Assembly: GCA_004009845.1 (NCBI GenBank)
Contig: RMBW01000012.1
Span: forward strand, 372,001-436,000
DNA length: 64,000 nt
Direction: 5' to 3'
DNA from: Davidsoniella eucalypti
Lineage: Eukaryota > Ascomycota > Sordariomycetes > Microascales > Ceratocystidaceae
The notes below the pieces were generated by a model, which was not told the DNA's origin, did no database searches, and saw only the letters and a list, made by a program, of their open reading frames with translations. Positions 33,024-44,137 of this stretch are shown here, in pieces (position 1 is the first letter of the stretch; each line of letters begins with the position of its first letter). The translations under genes and the position numbers were made by a program.

Positions 33024-34322
33024 ATGACTTCTTTGAGCTTGGTAGTGGCCCTGGCGGCTGCTTCAATCGTGGCTACAGAAGTTCCGTCCATTACAAACAT
33101 CACAACTGCCGAGAAGTTCTCCTTCAAAGGCTGCTACGCAACTAATACTAGCCTTCCTGTTCTTGATGGCCCACTACAGGCCTTTTGGAATGAGACGGCC
33201 GATGCTTGTGCGACACTATGTTCGAGTTATCAGATCTTCAGTGTTTCCGCCACCGGTACAGAATGTACTTGCGGCTCTTGTGTTGCCGAGACTGCTGAGC
33301 TACTTGACGAAGTCACCGAAAGTACTTGTTCTGATATCTCCGTCTTTCAAAATGACGCCTACATCCCGCCTATCAAATATCAGTCTCAGTTATTCCCGTA
33401 CATTGGATGTTTCGCCCGCCCCAACGCATCGGAAACGACTCCCACCCCTTCTATCAGTGTGGCCATCGCCGAGGAAACCTTCACATCGGATATCATGACC
33501 GCAGGCGACTGCGTTAATCTCTGTCTAGGTAGCGGAATGTATTCGTCGTTCTCTACTTCTAACAGCACCCAATGCTTCTGCAGTAGCCATCTACCAACCA
33601 GCAATGCTACCGATGACGCTGCCTGCAATACGTTATGTGGCGGAAACTCATCTGAGATCTGCGGTGGTGATGGCTTCGCTAGTGTATACGGAGCGCCCCA
33701 GCCAGTCGGCCTCCTAGGTGCTAACCCAACGTACTACTACCAAGGCTGCATCCCAGCTAGCGGCGCCGCTTTGTCTCTCGTCAACGTATCTGAACCCATG
33801 GATCTAGAAGTATGCCGGGATGCTTGCGATGGATATGCCACCTTCGGTGTTGCCCAGGGTACACGATGCTTATGCGGCACCGGCGAAGCTGGCTCCGGTA
33901 CATCGGGCGGTGGCGTAGCTGACTATACCTGTGACATTCCATGTGCAGGCAAAGCCGCTGAAGCCTGCGGAGGCATGGGCTATATAAGCCTGTACGCCTC
34001 GCCTGGTCTACGCGCGGTGAATCCCGCATCCATCTCAGGCTACAACCAACTTTCTTGCTGGACCAATTCTATGGATGCGCCAATTCTAACTGAAGGACAT
34101 TTCGGCAGTCGATCAATGACCCTCGAGGAGTGCCAGAAGAGATGTGACGGATACGAGTACTTCGCGGCACAGAATAGTACGCATTGCTTTTGTGGAAACG
34201 CCCTTGATGGAGGCCCGGCACTAGATAATGCCTGCGATAAGCGCTGCGCTGGAAATACCTCGGAGTGGTGTGGTGGCGAAACGACTATGAATGTTTACAA
34301 GAAAGCTGTTCTGCCTCCTTGA
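33024..34322 (+). CDS. Secreted protein with four WSC domains
   Basis: Single exon, 432 residues. A signal peptide occupies about residues 1-18. Four WSC (carbohydrate-binding) domains follow at roughly 33-110, 121-222, 236-326 and 340-428, each starting with a GC(Y/F/I)- or SCW-type motif and carrying regularly spaced Cys and the GN.SE.CGG-type ending (CGGNSSEICGG, CAGKAAEACGG, CAGNTSEWCGG). Many Asn-x-Ser/Thr sites suggest glycosylation. No C-terminal membrane span or GPI signal follows the last domain, so it is probably secreted and not a Wsc-type stress sensor. Likely a wall- or glucan-associated protein. The first WSC repeat is the most diverged and has fewer ordered motifs. Confidence 0.85.
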   Translation: MTSLSLVVALAAASIVATEVPSITNITTAEKFSFKGCYATNTSLPVLDGPLQAFWNETADACATLCSSYQIFSVSATGTECTCGSCVAETAELLDEVTESTCSDISVFQNDAYIPPIKYQSQLFPYIGCFARPNASETTPTPSISVAIAEETFTSDIMTAGDCVNLCLGSGMYSSFSTSNSTQCFCSSHLPTSNATDDAACNTLCGGNSSEICGGDGFASVYGAPQPVGLLGANPTYYYQGCIPASGAALSLVNVSEPMDLEVCRDACDGYATFGVAQGTRCLCGTGEAGSGTSGGGVADYTCDIPCAGKAAEACGGMGYISLYASPGLRAVNPASISGYNQLSCWTNSMDAPILTEGHFGSRSMTLEECQKRCDGYEYFAAQNSTHCFCGNALDGGPALDNACDKRCAGNTSEWCGGETTMNVYKKAVLPP

Positions 34323-34800
34323 AGAGTATTCTTGAGGATAGTTTCTAGACAATGACGTGTTTGTATGTCGAGGGAGAGGGTGGTTGTACTTATGCTTTGT
34401 GTGGGAAATATAGTATGTTATGATTATTATGGAACTAGTAGAATGTTTTGCAAGAAGTATATTGTTAATCGAATTTATTTTGTTTTATATTACAATCACT
34501 AAATTTTACATTCAAATAGCAAATAGAAGTGACACGACCTGCTTTTTTTCAACGTAATAATAAATAAATAATATAAAACAGTAATGAAGAGAATATATGG
34601 AATTAGTGAAACAGTATATGGTGGTATTATCGCATGACCTTCATAATCAAAAAGCCTCGTAGTTCAGTTACAACTACAGTATTCAAAAAGGTTGTTCGCG
34701 CCTCAAGGATACGTCTAATGTGAAAAGCACGCTCCTTTTATCGCCTGGTATCTTAATTTTTCTTTTTATATCGAGTCTCAAATCTTGGAAATCAAGATGA
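34323..34800. other. Convergent 3' flanks
   Basis: AT-rich 3' untranslated DNA between the WSC gene and the phosphate transporter gene; nothing else is seen. Confidence 0.5.
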
Positions 34801-36633
34801 TTAAACGGAAACTGACTTCTCAGTGTCGTTCTCAACAGCAACGGGGGCAGCCATGACCTCGTGAGAGTGACGAACGGCGTAGTCATCCTCGCCAGACAGC
34901 TCCTCAAGAGTCTTGCGAGCAGTCTCGGGAATCAGTATAGTGGTGAAGACACCCATAAGCATGAAAAGGGCATAGATCTCCAGAACGTGGTTCATCCAGG
35001 GCGAGGCGTTAGAAGCAGTAGCACCGCGGGTACGCAGAGGAGCGATGGCACCCTGACCAATGATAGAGCCGATCTTGCCCGAGGCGGCAGAGATACCGTG
35101 GCAAGTAGAACGGTAGCGGGTAGGGAAGACTTCACCGGGGACAATGAAGGTGGTGGCGTTAGGGCCGAAGTTGAAGAAGAACTGAGCAATGACGTAGATG
35201 GCCAGCAGGCCATTGGAAGACAGCTTGTGGTACGCGAAGCCCATGACGACAAAAAGGATGGTCAGGATAATGAAGCCAAAGAACTGGATGGGCTTGCGGC
35301 CAACGGTGTCAACAGTAGCGACGGTAACCCAGTAGCCGGGAACGGCACCGGCCATAACAATGATGATATAACCGACAGCAGTGTTGTACAGGTACTCGTA
35401 GACATTGTGAGTGCCCTTGGTAGAGTAGCCGATGGCAGCCAGGATAGTACCGTTGTTCAGCGACAGGCCGTAGAAGGCAACATCAAGAGCGAACCACGAA
35501 CCAGCAGTACCAATCAGAACAGCCAAGTTCTTCCACTTGCCGTAGTGGTTGCAGAAGTCAGCAAAGCTGGCCTTGGGGACCTCGAGAGTCTTGTTAGTCT
35601 CCTTCTGGGAATTGATGCGGGCAGCCTCATCAACAGCACCCTCAGGAGCGCCCTTGATGTAAGCTTCGACGTCAGTATGGGCCTTTTCGACATCACGGCT
35701 GACATCGAAAGTGTAGCGGGGAGTCTCGGGAATAGTCAGGCGGTCTATTGGTACGCCATCATTAGTAAACTGAAGCGTATGAGAAAAGGTCGACCGTTAC
35801 GAGATATCGAGCTTACAGTAGAGAGCAATGACAGCAGGGACAGCACCGAAGCCGATCAGAGTACGCCACATCTTGTCAACGGCAAGCTGGCAGTCACCGG
35901 TGCAGGTCTTGACGGACGAAGCCTCGGACAGGGACTCCTTGAAGCCTAGAGTGACGAACAGCATGACAAGAGCAGCAGTCAGCTGACCAATACCCTGCAT
36001 GGCAAAGACAGCGCCCATCATAGCACCACGCCACTTGGTAGTAGCAAACCTAAAAGAAAGAAGTGTCAGCTAAGATTGACAGACAGAAGAGTGAAAGAAC
36101 AAGGCTTACTCAGAGGTGATGATGGAGGATAAAGGGTAGTCACCACCGATACCAACACCCATAAGCACACGCCAGAAGATGATAAGACCGATGATGCTGC
36201 ACGAGGGAGATTCGGAAGTTAAAGACTGGGCAAGAGTAGCGAAGATGATGATGATCAGCTCCAGACCGTACATGCGCTTGCGGCCCAGACGATCAGCCAG
36301 ATAGCCGAACAGAAGCTGGCCAACAACAGTGCCAGCGGAAGTAGACAGCTTGATAGCAGTGTCAGAGCTGGTAGGCATGGTACCAACACCGGGATAGTAG
36401 ACGATGCCCAGCATGATAGTCAGCATAGAGGCAACGAAGATGTCGTACGAGTCAGTGAAGAAACCAACACCGGCCACAACGATGGCACGGACGTGGTACC
36501 AGCCGAAGGGAGCCGCATCGATGGCCGCAAGAGCCAGGCGACGACGCTCGTTGGCATCGGTAACGTGTAGGAAGTCATTGTGGAAGTTGTGGTAGGCGTT
36601 ATTGCCTCCAGAGGTGGCCTGAACAGCGGCCAT
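34801..36633 (-). CDS. pho84: High-affinity H+/phosphate symporter, Pho84-type MFS
   Basis: Three exons, 36633-36110, 36049-35817 and 35744-34801, give 566 residues (yeast Pho84 is of similar length). Introns of 60 and 72 nt have proper ends and the frame closes at both. Family features: FFTDSYDIF in the first helix, LFGYLADRLGRK in loop 2-3, GVGIGGDYPLS (the phosphate-symporter signature), the long central loop containing YRLTIPETPRYTFDV, FNFGPNATTF and FPTRYRSTCHG in the second half. It should import inorganic phosphate with protons at the plasma membrane and be induced by phosphate starvation. Codon bias is strong, suggesting high expression, and it produces a long antisense frame that is an artefact. 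Confidence 0.92.
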
Positions 36634-39600
36634 TGCGACTATCTGTGCTGTCTTTGGAGAAAGGAAGAGAAAGCAATGTGTGGTAAGGGTGATGTGAAGC
36701 CTCTACCAAGAGAAGTCGAGAGGGAAGAACGCGCTTGAAGAAAAAAGAGAATATAGACGGAACGAAGGGCGGATGGCACGCGGCCTTATATTGCCAAGAG
36801 CGGCGACTGGCATTATGGTAGCACGATGGCTTTCTGGAAGAACGGTTCAGTATCTCTAGCAGGGGGGCCCAAAGAGATATCTCGCCGTGCCGGTGACCTG
36901 TGAAATGAGGACTTTCTCGAAAAATATAGACAGTATCAGGGCCGGCAATCGATATTTTCTCGTTGATTCGTCGCTGTCTCTTGTTTCCTCTCTGCCAAGA
37001 AGCGTTAGTCGTGTCGCTACAGGCCATAATCGACCACAAAGCGAGCTGTAACTGGCTAGCTAGCCTGGCCGGGGCAAAGCTTCCCTGTCTGTTTGCTAAG
37101 GTTTGTTGAGCACACCCCTCCTCGTGGCTCGCTGGACATCGACTCACAGGCTTGACCGGGTGTGTGGGAAGCCTCTCTATAGCGGAAACGGTACGTTTGT
37201 ACAGATGTAGATATGGCCCGATGTGGATAGTCTTGATCCGTTCACCGAGTTGGATGCTGCTGTTGGTTAGTACGGAAAGAAGAGGACATATGGAGAATAT
37301 AGAAAAACAAGGGGGCCTCCTAACAGTCAACGGTGCCATCGAGGCAGTTCTTCATCTATACATATACGACGATAAGAGCCTCTATCTGGCTATGTGCACT
37401 GTAACCGCACATAAGCAAGCGAGCACAACCATGGGTAAGTTCGGGCGTCCGATTCTGTCCAGTTCTGTGATGCTAACTCCGAGGGACACCGAGGCCTCAG
37501 TCAGCCGACGCGACTGGCTCGTACATTGGCCGCTGTTGCTGTTGCCAACATGAGCATAAGACGCACTGTAGACCGACGAGCACCGACACCTGTGGTTCCA
37601 GACCGGAAGATGGTTCTCTAATTCTCTAGTTGCGCCATCTGAGATGAAGGCGCTGCGAGTTCTCTACAATGCAGACTGTCAATACAAACAAACTATTGAT
37701 GGACTAGCCAAAGAGGCAAGGGCGTGTAAGTCAAGGGAAGTTGCTTGACCAGGGTCTCCACCCATCCACCCACAACGGAAAATAGCCCGGCCAATCAGAC
37801 ACGATTCCCAGACCACGTTGATGCTCTTTCTGCTGTGGTAGGGCTTCGACAGCCCCCAATATCAGACAATATCAGAGCACACCCACTTTGTATCTGAGGT
37901 AAACACAGCGCCGGTTAATTGCTCTTGTCCATCCAACTGCTGTGAGTAGCATTAAGCCAATCTATTTCGCCCATCCAGCTGGCAATATCAGCCTCCTTTC
38001 CTCGCCTTTGCCTGGCTAGTTGCAAATGAGTTACGCACAATGTAATATCCATCGCCGCACAGTCAAGCCACCGTACTTCCTATGTGGCAGACTCGCCAAA
38101 CCGGCCCCATCTGCAGATTCTGCGAATGTCAAATTGCCATAAACAATGAGGTCAAAGAAGTGCCGTGGGTGGCCTCTTGGCATCACGATGCTGATTGCTT
38201 GGCTAGCCTCCTCTTCTCTTGCTTCTCTGTTTTCCCCTGCTAGCTACCGCCTTGGCAGTCTTGGGCGCATACCAAGCTTTTCTCTCGCCCTTCTCCGCCT
38301 CGATGACAGCTTCGTGCCGAGTCTTGGAAGTTCTTGGCTCTTGGCTCTCAAGTCTTGGCTTTCAGCATTCAACGACAAGCAACGCACACGATCACTTGCA
38401 GAATTGAACCATCGCATTCAAATCGGGAACTGCGTGATCCATTGTCCTGCAGCAGCGCCAGGTGAACGTAACAGCCCATATGGGTATCACACAAACTGCC
38501 AGCACGCTATGCCACATAGAACTACAGCCACTGACAGTCGAATGAACTCTACCATAGCTCCGGTCACAGCTGTCTCTACATACATGCTCCAAATCAGGCA
38601 TTACTGTCCCTGAGCCGTAGATCGGCGTTGTGAAAAATGTGCCCCAGTTCTCCCGCGTAATGAGTCTGGTCAATTCTCGAAAACCACCGCTATCTAAATC
38701 ATCAATTCGCCCCGTTTCAATACTTTACTCAAGGGTTGGTCCACCGGTATTTTTTTCTCTGAGACGGTCGACCGAGAGCGTACCTTGGTCTGATCCTGCT
38801 GCATTAAACGCACCAATATATCCTTCTTAGATCACCGTAGAAGCAGCAGCGTCGCCATCGCCTCGAGTCGAATACCACAGCACATACAGATATTAGTATT
38901 ATATCATCTGTGTAGTCATCTCTCCCAACTCGGAAACTTACTCAATACAACCATTGCGATATAACAAAATACGCTTTTCGGGTCGTCTTTAAATGGCAAA
39001 GCTGTGGCCAATCAGCATTGAGTATCCGGCCATGCCTTTGTCTGGGTCTCTCAACTACATGTAGGCACAGACGCATCGACGCTAAAATAGAGCTAGTTCC
39101 AAGTCAGGTTCTAAGCCGATTCTAAAGCCGGGGCTAGCTACCAATTAGTATGTACCCTAGGCATACCCAACTTGGTGGAAACACACTAACTTTCTGCATC
39201 TTCTCAAAGCCAGCTACTGTGTTTAGCTGTCAAGGTCTCGGGCATAGTATTTGAAAGATCACGACAAAAGATACAATTACATGGCCAAACTACCTTGTAA
39301 TCCTCACAGAGTGAGTCCCACAGCCAAAACCCTACTTACAAATACAACTACACTGCTACGTAGAAGCATTGATCTCATTTCTATGTAAAAGATAGAACAG
39401 TCAGACAGAACCCGAACTTTGCCCCCAACCAACTTCTTTGCCAACTTTATCCTAGTTAGTGCATATATTCCCTAGCTTCTTATTTTCCTATGATACATGC
39501 ACGCCCGTCCGCTTCCTCTAGTTAGTCCCTCTCGCTTCTCCTGCTTTTATATCAGACAAGACTAACAAACAACGCCAGAGATGGGCTTATTCCATGCCAC

Positions 39601-40128
39601 ATCCACCCAAGTTTACTCTGATGCTCCAGGTTCCCGGACCACGTTTTCATGTTGTCGTCGTCCTATGGCCTTGCTGAGCATTTACGGAGACATATTGCTT
39701 CGGTCCAGACTTCACGTACCCTCTTTTTCTTCCATTCTTGGCCTGGATACAATGTCAAAAGCGATTCTACTCGGTTGCGCTACGCAGTGTTTGAAGCGAT
39801 AATTGAATCTGTCCGACTAATAGTCAACCTTTCTACTCTATTCGTCGAGGTTAGCTTTGGATCACCGGTAAACTTCTTTACTAATAAAAAAAATTGTCTC
39901 TCAGTTTCAAAGTGTACGAAAAGTGTCGTGTGCTCACTCATCCGAGGCCACGTTTCTCACTTGATCCATCCTCTCGATTGAAGGGCCCTTTCTCCGATCT
40001 TGTCACCGGATGGACGGACCGCCATTTGTTCGAAGTCTCACGTTGACCTCTACTTCAACCTTTTCTCTTTCTTACATCAACAAGTTACCTCTTCTTCTCT
40101 TGTTCTCTCAGTCACTATACCATCTATC
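36634..40128. other. 3.5-kb divergent intergenic region
   Basis: Contains the promoter of the phosphate transporter and that of the GNAT-like gene. A minus-strand open frame of 246 codons (37339-36599) runs through the transporter leader and overlaps its start in another frame; a plus-strand 155-codon frame begins at 38146. Neither shows recognisable protein features. The stretch 40010-40128 is a C/T-rich leader. Confidence 0.4.
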
Positions 40129-40905
40129 ATGTCTACGTCAACCATCGTCACCGAGATGCCATCTTCTACAGACGCCGTTAAGGGCGTCCGGCAGCTCACA
40201 TACTCTCTACCCAAGACCAAGGCTGGCCAAAATCTTGCCATGAAGCTTGTTGCAGATAGTATTGCCCAAGAACGCCAGTCCGTTGCCTGGGCCATGATGA
40301 AAGACCCATCTTACCTAGCTATTCTCACACTAGTTCTCAGTGCCGGCTACCCTCTGTGTACCAACATGAACGTCAACTTCCACACTATGGTCATGATGTT
40401 CACAGGTACACTTCTTGGCTATCTTTTGGCCATCCGCTGGGCTACAAGCGATTTCCTTTTCGCCGCAGAGTCATTCAAATGTGACGACTTTCTTGCCGGT
40501 CCACTAGGTCCAGACACGATGCTAGCTGCCTGCTACGGTGAGGAAGTCGTCGGAACTATCGTCATTCGCTCTCTTCCAACTACTTCTATCGGAAGCAAAG
40601 AGCTTCCCATCTCATCACAAACTAGCAAGCGTCGAGATGTCAAGCAGGATATCAAATGCGTGGAAATCCGTGCCTGGACAACTATTGTTAGGTACCGTCG
40701 CACAGGGCTAGGAAGAGATATCATTACGCAAGCAATCAAGCATGTGCGCTCTACGCATGGAAGCAAGATAAAGATCACTCTTGCACAAGACCATGCTAAC
40801 TCGGTGAGGTTGGCGTCGGGTCGTTTCATGGCGTCGCTAGATCGGAGAGAAGCTGCTGCAAAGCGGGTGCTTCAGGAAGAGCTTGCCAAGGTTGGTGATA
40901 ACTAA
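40129..40905 (+). CDS. Membrane-associated GNAT-type N-acetyltransferase-like protein
   Basis: ATG at 40129 gives 258 residues in one exon. Two hydrophobic segments at about 61-80 and 86-103 form a hairpin, as in several fungal membrane GNATs. A GNAT-like region follows at about 107-230, with a strand holding CYGEEVVGTIVIRS, then a strand ending in the acetyl-CoA loop RRTGLGRD (about 200-207; consensus R/Q-x-x-G-x-G/A) and a helix. The substrate is unknown. The C-terminus is basic and helical. Upstream in-frame sequence is open but has no ATG. Confidence 0.7.
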   Translation: MSTSTIVTEMPSSTDAVKGVRQLTYSLPKTKAGQNLAMKLVADSIAQERQSVAWAMMKDPSYLAILTLVLSAGYPLCTNMNVNFHTMVMMFTGTLLGYLLAIRWATSDFLFAAESFKCDDFLAGPLGPDTMLAACYGEEVVGTIVIRSLPTTSIGSKELPISSQTSKRRDVKQDIKCVEIRAWTTIVRYRRTGLGRDIITQAIKHVRSTHGSKIKITLAQDHANSVRLASGRFMASLDRREAAAKRVLQEELAKVGDN

Positions 40906-43315
40906 GCCTTGTTACGATCTTACAGCCAACCTTGAGCATTTAATCTACATATATAATATTTCTTGTTCTGTCTTAACACCATCTTTTACTTGTAATACAA
41001 AGTTTCAAAATATAAGAACTTCAATTTATCTGATGGCTTCTATTTTCTCCTCATATCTTTCAACTATGTCAACATATCTCTATTGCATTTCTGAAGGTAG
41101 TATCATTGATACATGGTAGTTCGTTCAGATGATGCCTATATCAATATATCGATTACATTGATCGTGTTGTGGGCAAGCAGAACCTGTAGAACCATGACGG
41201 TATCACATAGTCTTAGGTGATATGCCGATTCACTTGACTTTAATCAAACTGCAGTCTTTTTTATGCTTCTTATTACGATTACATGCTCTTATCTCTTCAA
41301 ATATAAGTACATTCAAAGTCGTTGTCAAAAGGTGGTCTGTATCAGCCTAAGAAGCTCAAGGGAAAAGAAACGTGTACCGAAGCAAATAAATGTGGTCAAT
41401 GATTACATTCTAAATATGTCTAAAAACGCTAGGATTGTAGTCCAGCTTATGTATGATGAAACAAAAAGACATGGTCTAAATGTCGTTGTCCTCCTTGGAG
41501 TATCGACTCGACTCGACAATTTCCAAGGCCATAGTTACTGAGATTAGTGTCATTGAAGCAAAATCGAGCCGTCACCCGCCATTCTTGAAGGTCTTCTTAT
41601 CCGGTTGTCCAGCCTTTCAGAAGACTATTTTCAGCAATATCCTCAATATATAAATGTCCTGTTGATGTCAAGTAATTGTTCCCAGGATAATGAACGAGAT
41701 ATATATTCAAGCAGTCAACAAGCGACATTTGCAGTGAGGTATTGACTAAATCTTCATTAGGGTTACAGCAGTATGAGTAACCCTTTGGATGACCGATAGC
41801 GGAGTATCATAGAGGAATTGTTCGTTAAAGAGTTAACGACCAAGCTTCCCATCCTTCGAAGCACAGGCGTTGAAAACGACCGAGTACCCCCGCCCTTGAC
41901 ATGTTTACAGAAAATATATACAGCTACTTATATCAAAAAGGGTATCTACATAACGCACAGCAGGTTTGTTATGCACAGATCTTCTTTTGGCATATAACCT
42001 TGAACAAGGAAGCAAAATAAAGAAAGCGTCGAAGCGTTTGACTTATAAAAAGAAAAGAAAGCTACAGGCTTCGTTGATGAATTTTTTTTTTTAACTCTTT
42101 CAATATATGTTATTTTCGATATGAGCCTAAACACAGAAATTCAATATCTAGTGTTGGTAGATTCAATACTCTGGGAAATAAAAAGTAGTCAGAACTTAGT
42201 TATAGATAATTAATATGATATAAAGGTATAGTTGTAAGCAATGGTATCAATAACAGAAGACAAAAAATAAGCCAAGGATCAAAAGCTCCAAGCTCCAACA
42301 GATGCAAAGATAAATCGACAACAAGTAATAATCTTGATGGAATTGCTAAAATGAAACAAAAACAAGACTGAATTAACGCTCCTGGAACCATATTCCTTTT
42401 TGACTCAAGAATAGTCAAAAAAGGGCTGATAGGTACAGTGTCGAAGGCAGACAAGTAGTATATAGATTCCTATTATCCAAACATAACCCAAAGATTGCAG
42501 ATGAATAGATAACCAACGGAAGCATGAAACTATGAAACCTCGAGATATAAAGAGAAATAAAAATAAAGTGGTATAAAGAAAAAGGGACATGGACTTGATT
42601 CTAGTGCTACTGAATCAAAATCCAAGTAAAGAATTGAAGTCGTAAAGAATCGAGAAATCATACCAAGTTTTATAAAATAAAAAAGGCATGAATTTGAGGA
42701 CTCTGATAATAATAAAAGCAAACAAGAGTACTGTTGATGATATGAATACGGCAAATATGCGTTTCTCCATCAAGTCAGTCTCAGGCTCCAGGAGAACTGC
42801 TGTGCCGTTGACATTTTCATTGCGGTCGCTCTGCAAAATTAGAGTTTAAAAACAAAAACAATAATGAAACCAAAAAAAGAGGTATACTTTTTTATGGTTT
42901 ATAGATAAAAAACAAAGAGTATGGATATAATAAAAATGATAAAAAAAGGCCGGCCGCTCGATAATTTGTTGAAACAGGAGCGATGATGGTAGAAAGAGAA
43001 AGAGTTTTCAGTACCAAGAATAATGAGATAGGATGCGTTGGTAGAATGCGGTCGTAAAGATGCTCTCGATGATAGAATGCATGTGCTGTGAATGTATGTA
43101 CTTCCTGAGCCATATCATGGTCGATGTAGCTAGCAAGTCCATGAAGAATAACCATAGAACGAATAAAGAGTCATGGTATATCATGATGACATAGGGAAGA
43201 AAGAAGAACCAACAAAAAAAATAGAGAAGATAGAAGAAAGGAAAAAAGTGACAGGTAAAAGAAGAAGGTTCGATAATTTCGTCGAGAAAAGCAACCCACC
43301 TAGTCTACCTCGTCA
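40906..43315. other. 2.4-kb convergent intergenic region
   Basis: Very AT-rich, purine-rich on the plus strand from 42000 to 43260, with many AAAGAAA-type runs. No gene is supported on either strand. Confidence 0.45.
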
Positions 43316-44137
43316 TTACCGCCGCTTGAGGGAGAATAGGCCCTTCTTACGGGATGTCTTCTCCGCAGGTCCAGCAGCGGTAGTCGATAAAGACGATGTA
43401 GTAGAAGTACTAGGCTCCTCGATACCGTCTAGGTCCAGACGATAACGACGTACGCTTCCAGTGTCGTCGTCGAAGGCTACATGTTGCTTAGTTTCCTTGG
43501 GAAGTAAGCAGTCGGGCACCAAGTTTCGCATGACCCAGCCCTTGACACCACGGCTTGTAGCGTCTATGGCCGCATACTCGAGACGGCGTGTACGGTCACT
43601 CGTCCAGTACTGCGTGGTCTGAGGAGGCATCGAGGATGCAGGAGGCATGTTTCCCTCATCACCCAAGGAAGATGCTGACGGCATTCCGGATAATGAGTCT
43701 GTGGGCAATGGTGTGGCACGCAGAAGCTGGATGTTTCCTGTGAGTTCGTCGGTATGTAGTTTGTGCTGAATGTCGGGATGCTCGTCGTCCAGAGCTGGGG
43801 CGGGGAAATGATAGAAAACTGCTTGTGTTGGCGGCGATGGTTTGCGGTACATGCTCTGTGTGGTCCGCATGTGAGATCCGCTGTTGCGGTGCTGACCCGG
43901 CTTACGGGCGCGAGTATGGCGGTGTGACGACGATGATGACGCCGACGAGCTAACAGAGATTGGCATGGCGGAGATGGTGCTATTGCGGCGAGACGATGGG
44001 TGTGATCGTGATCGTGACTGTTGCTTTTGTTGGTGATGTGCGGTGTTGTATAGAGAGCCGTATCCAGAATCAGCACGTTTGACTACCAGGTCTGCTTGAC
44101 ATAAAGACGGATCATACATGATAGCGGAATCTTCCAT
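43316..44137 (-). CDS. Conserved fungal protein of unknown function
   Basis: Single exon, 273 residues, ATG at 44137. The N-terminal ~170 residues are Ser/His/Arg/Gln-rich and disordered, containing a short RADSGYGS motif near residue 21-28. A compact conserved-looking block follows at about 182-240: RRLEYAAIDATSRGVKGWV, then MRNLVPDCLLPKE and FDDDTGSVRRYRL. I believe similar blocks occur in many Eurotiomycete hypothetical proteins, which suggests a real domain without known role. The tail is Ser/Thr-rich and ends in a basic KKGLFSLKRR. Its upstream side faces a 7.7-kb gene-free region. Confidence 0.7.
   Translation of the reverse strand: MEDSAIMYDPSLCQADLVVKRADSGYGSLYNTAHHQQKQQSRSRSHPSSRRNSTISAMPISVSSSASSSSSHRHTRARKPGQHRNSGSHMRTTQSMYRKPSPPTQAVFYHFPAPALDDEHPDIQHKLHTDELTGNIQLLRATPLPTDSLSGMPSASSLGDEGNMPPASSMPPQTTQYWTSDRTRRLEYAAIDATSRGVKGWVMRNLVPDCLLPKETKQHVAFDDDTGSVRRYRLDLDGIEEPSTSTTSSLSTTAAGPAEKTSRKKGLFSLKRR

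Noticed and set aside
34861..35949. 362-codon plus-strand frame antisense to the phosphate transporter
   Set aside because: It lies opposite a well-supported, strongly codon-biased gene, starts at a non-ATG codon, crosses the real gene's intron, and its translation is the Asp/Gly/Val/Ser mix typical of antisense shadows.
38146..38613. 155-codon plus-strand ATG frame between the transporter and GNAT genes
   Set aside because: Begins with ATG but shows no domain, poor codon character and no clear promoter. Kept only as a note in the intergenic entry.
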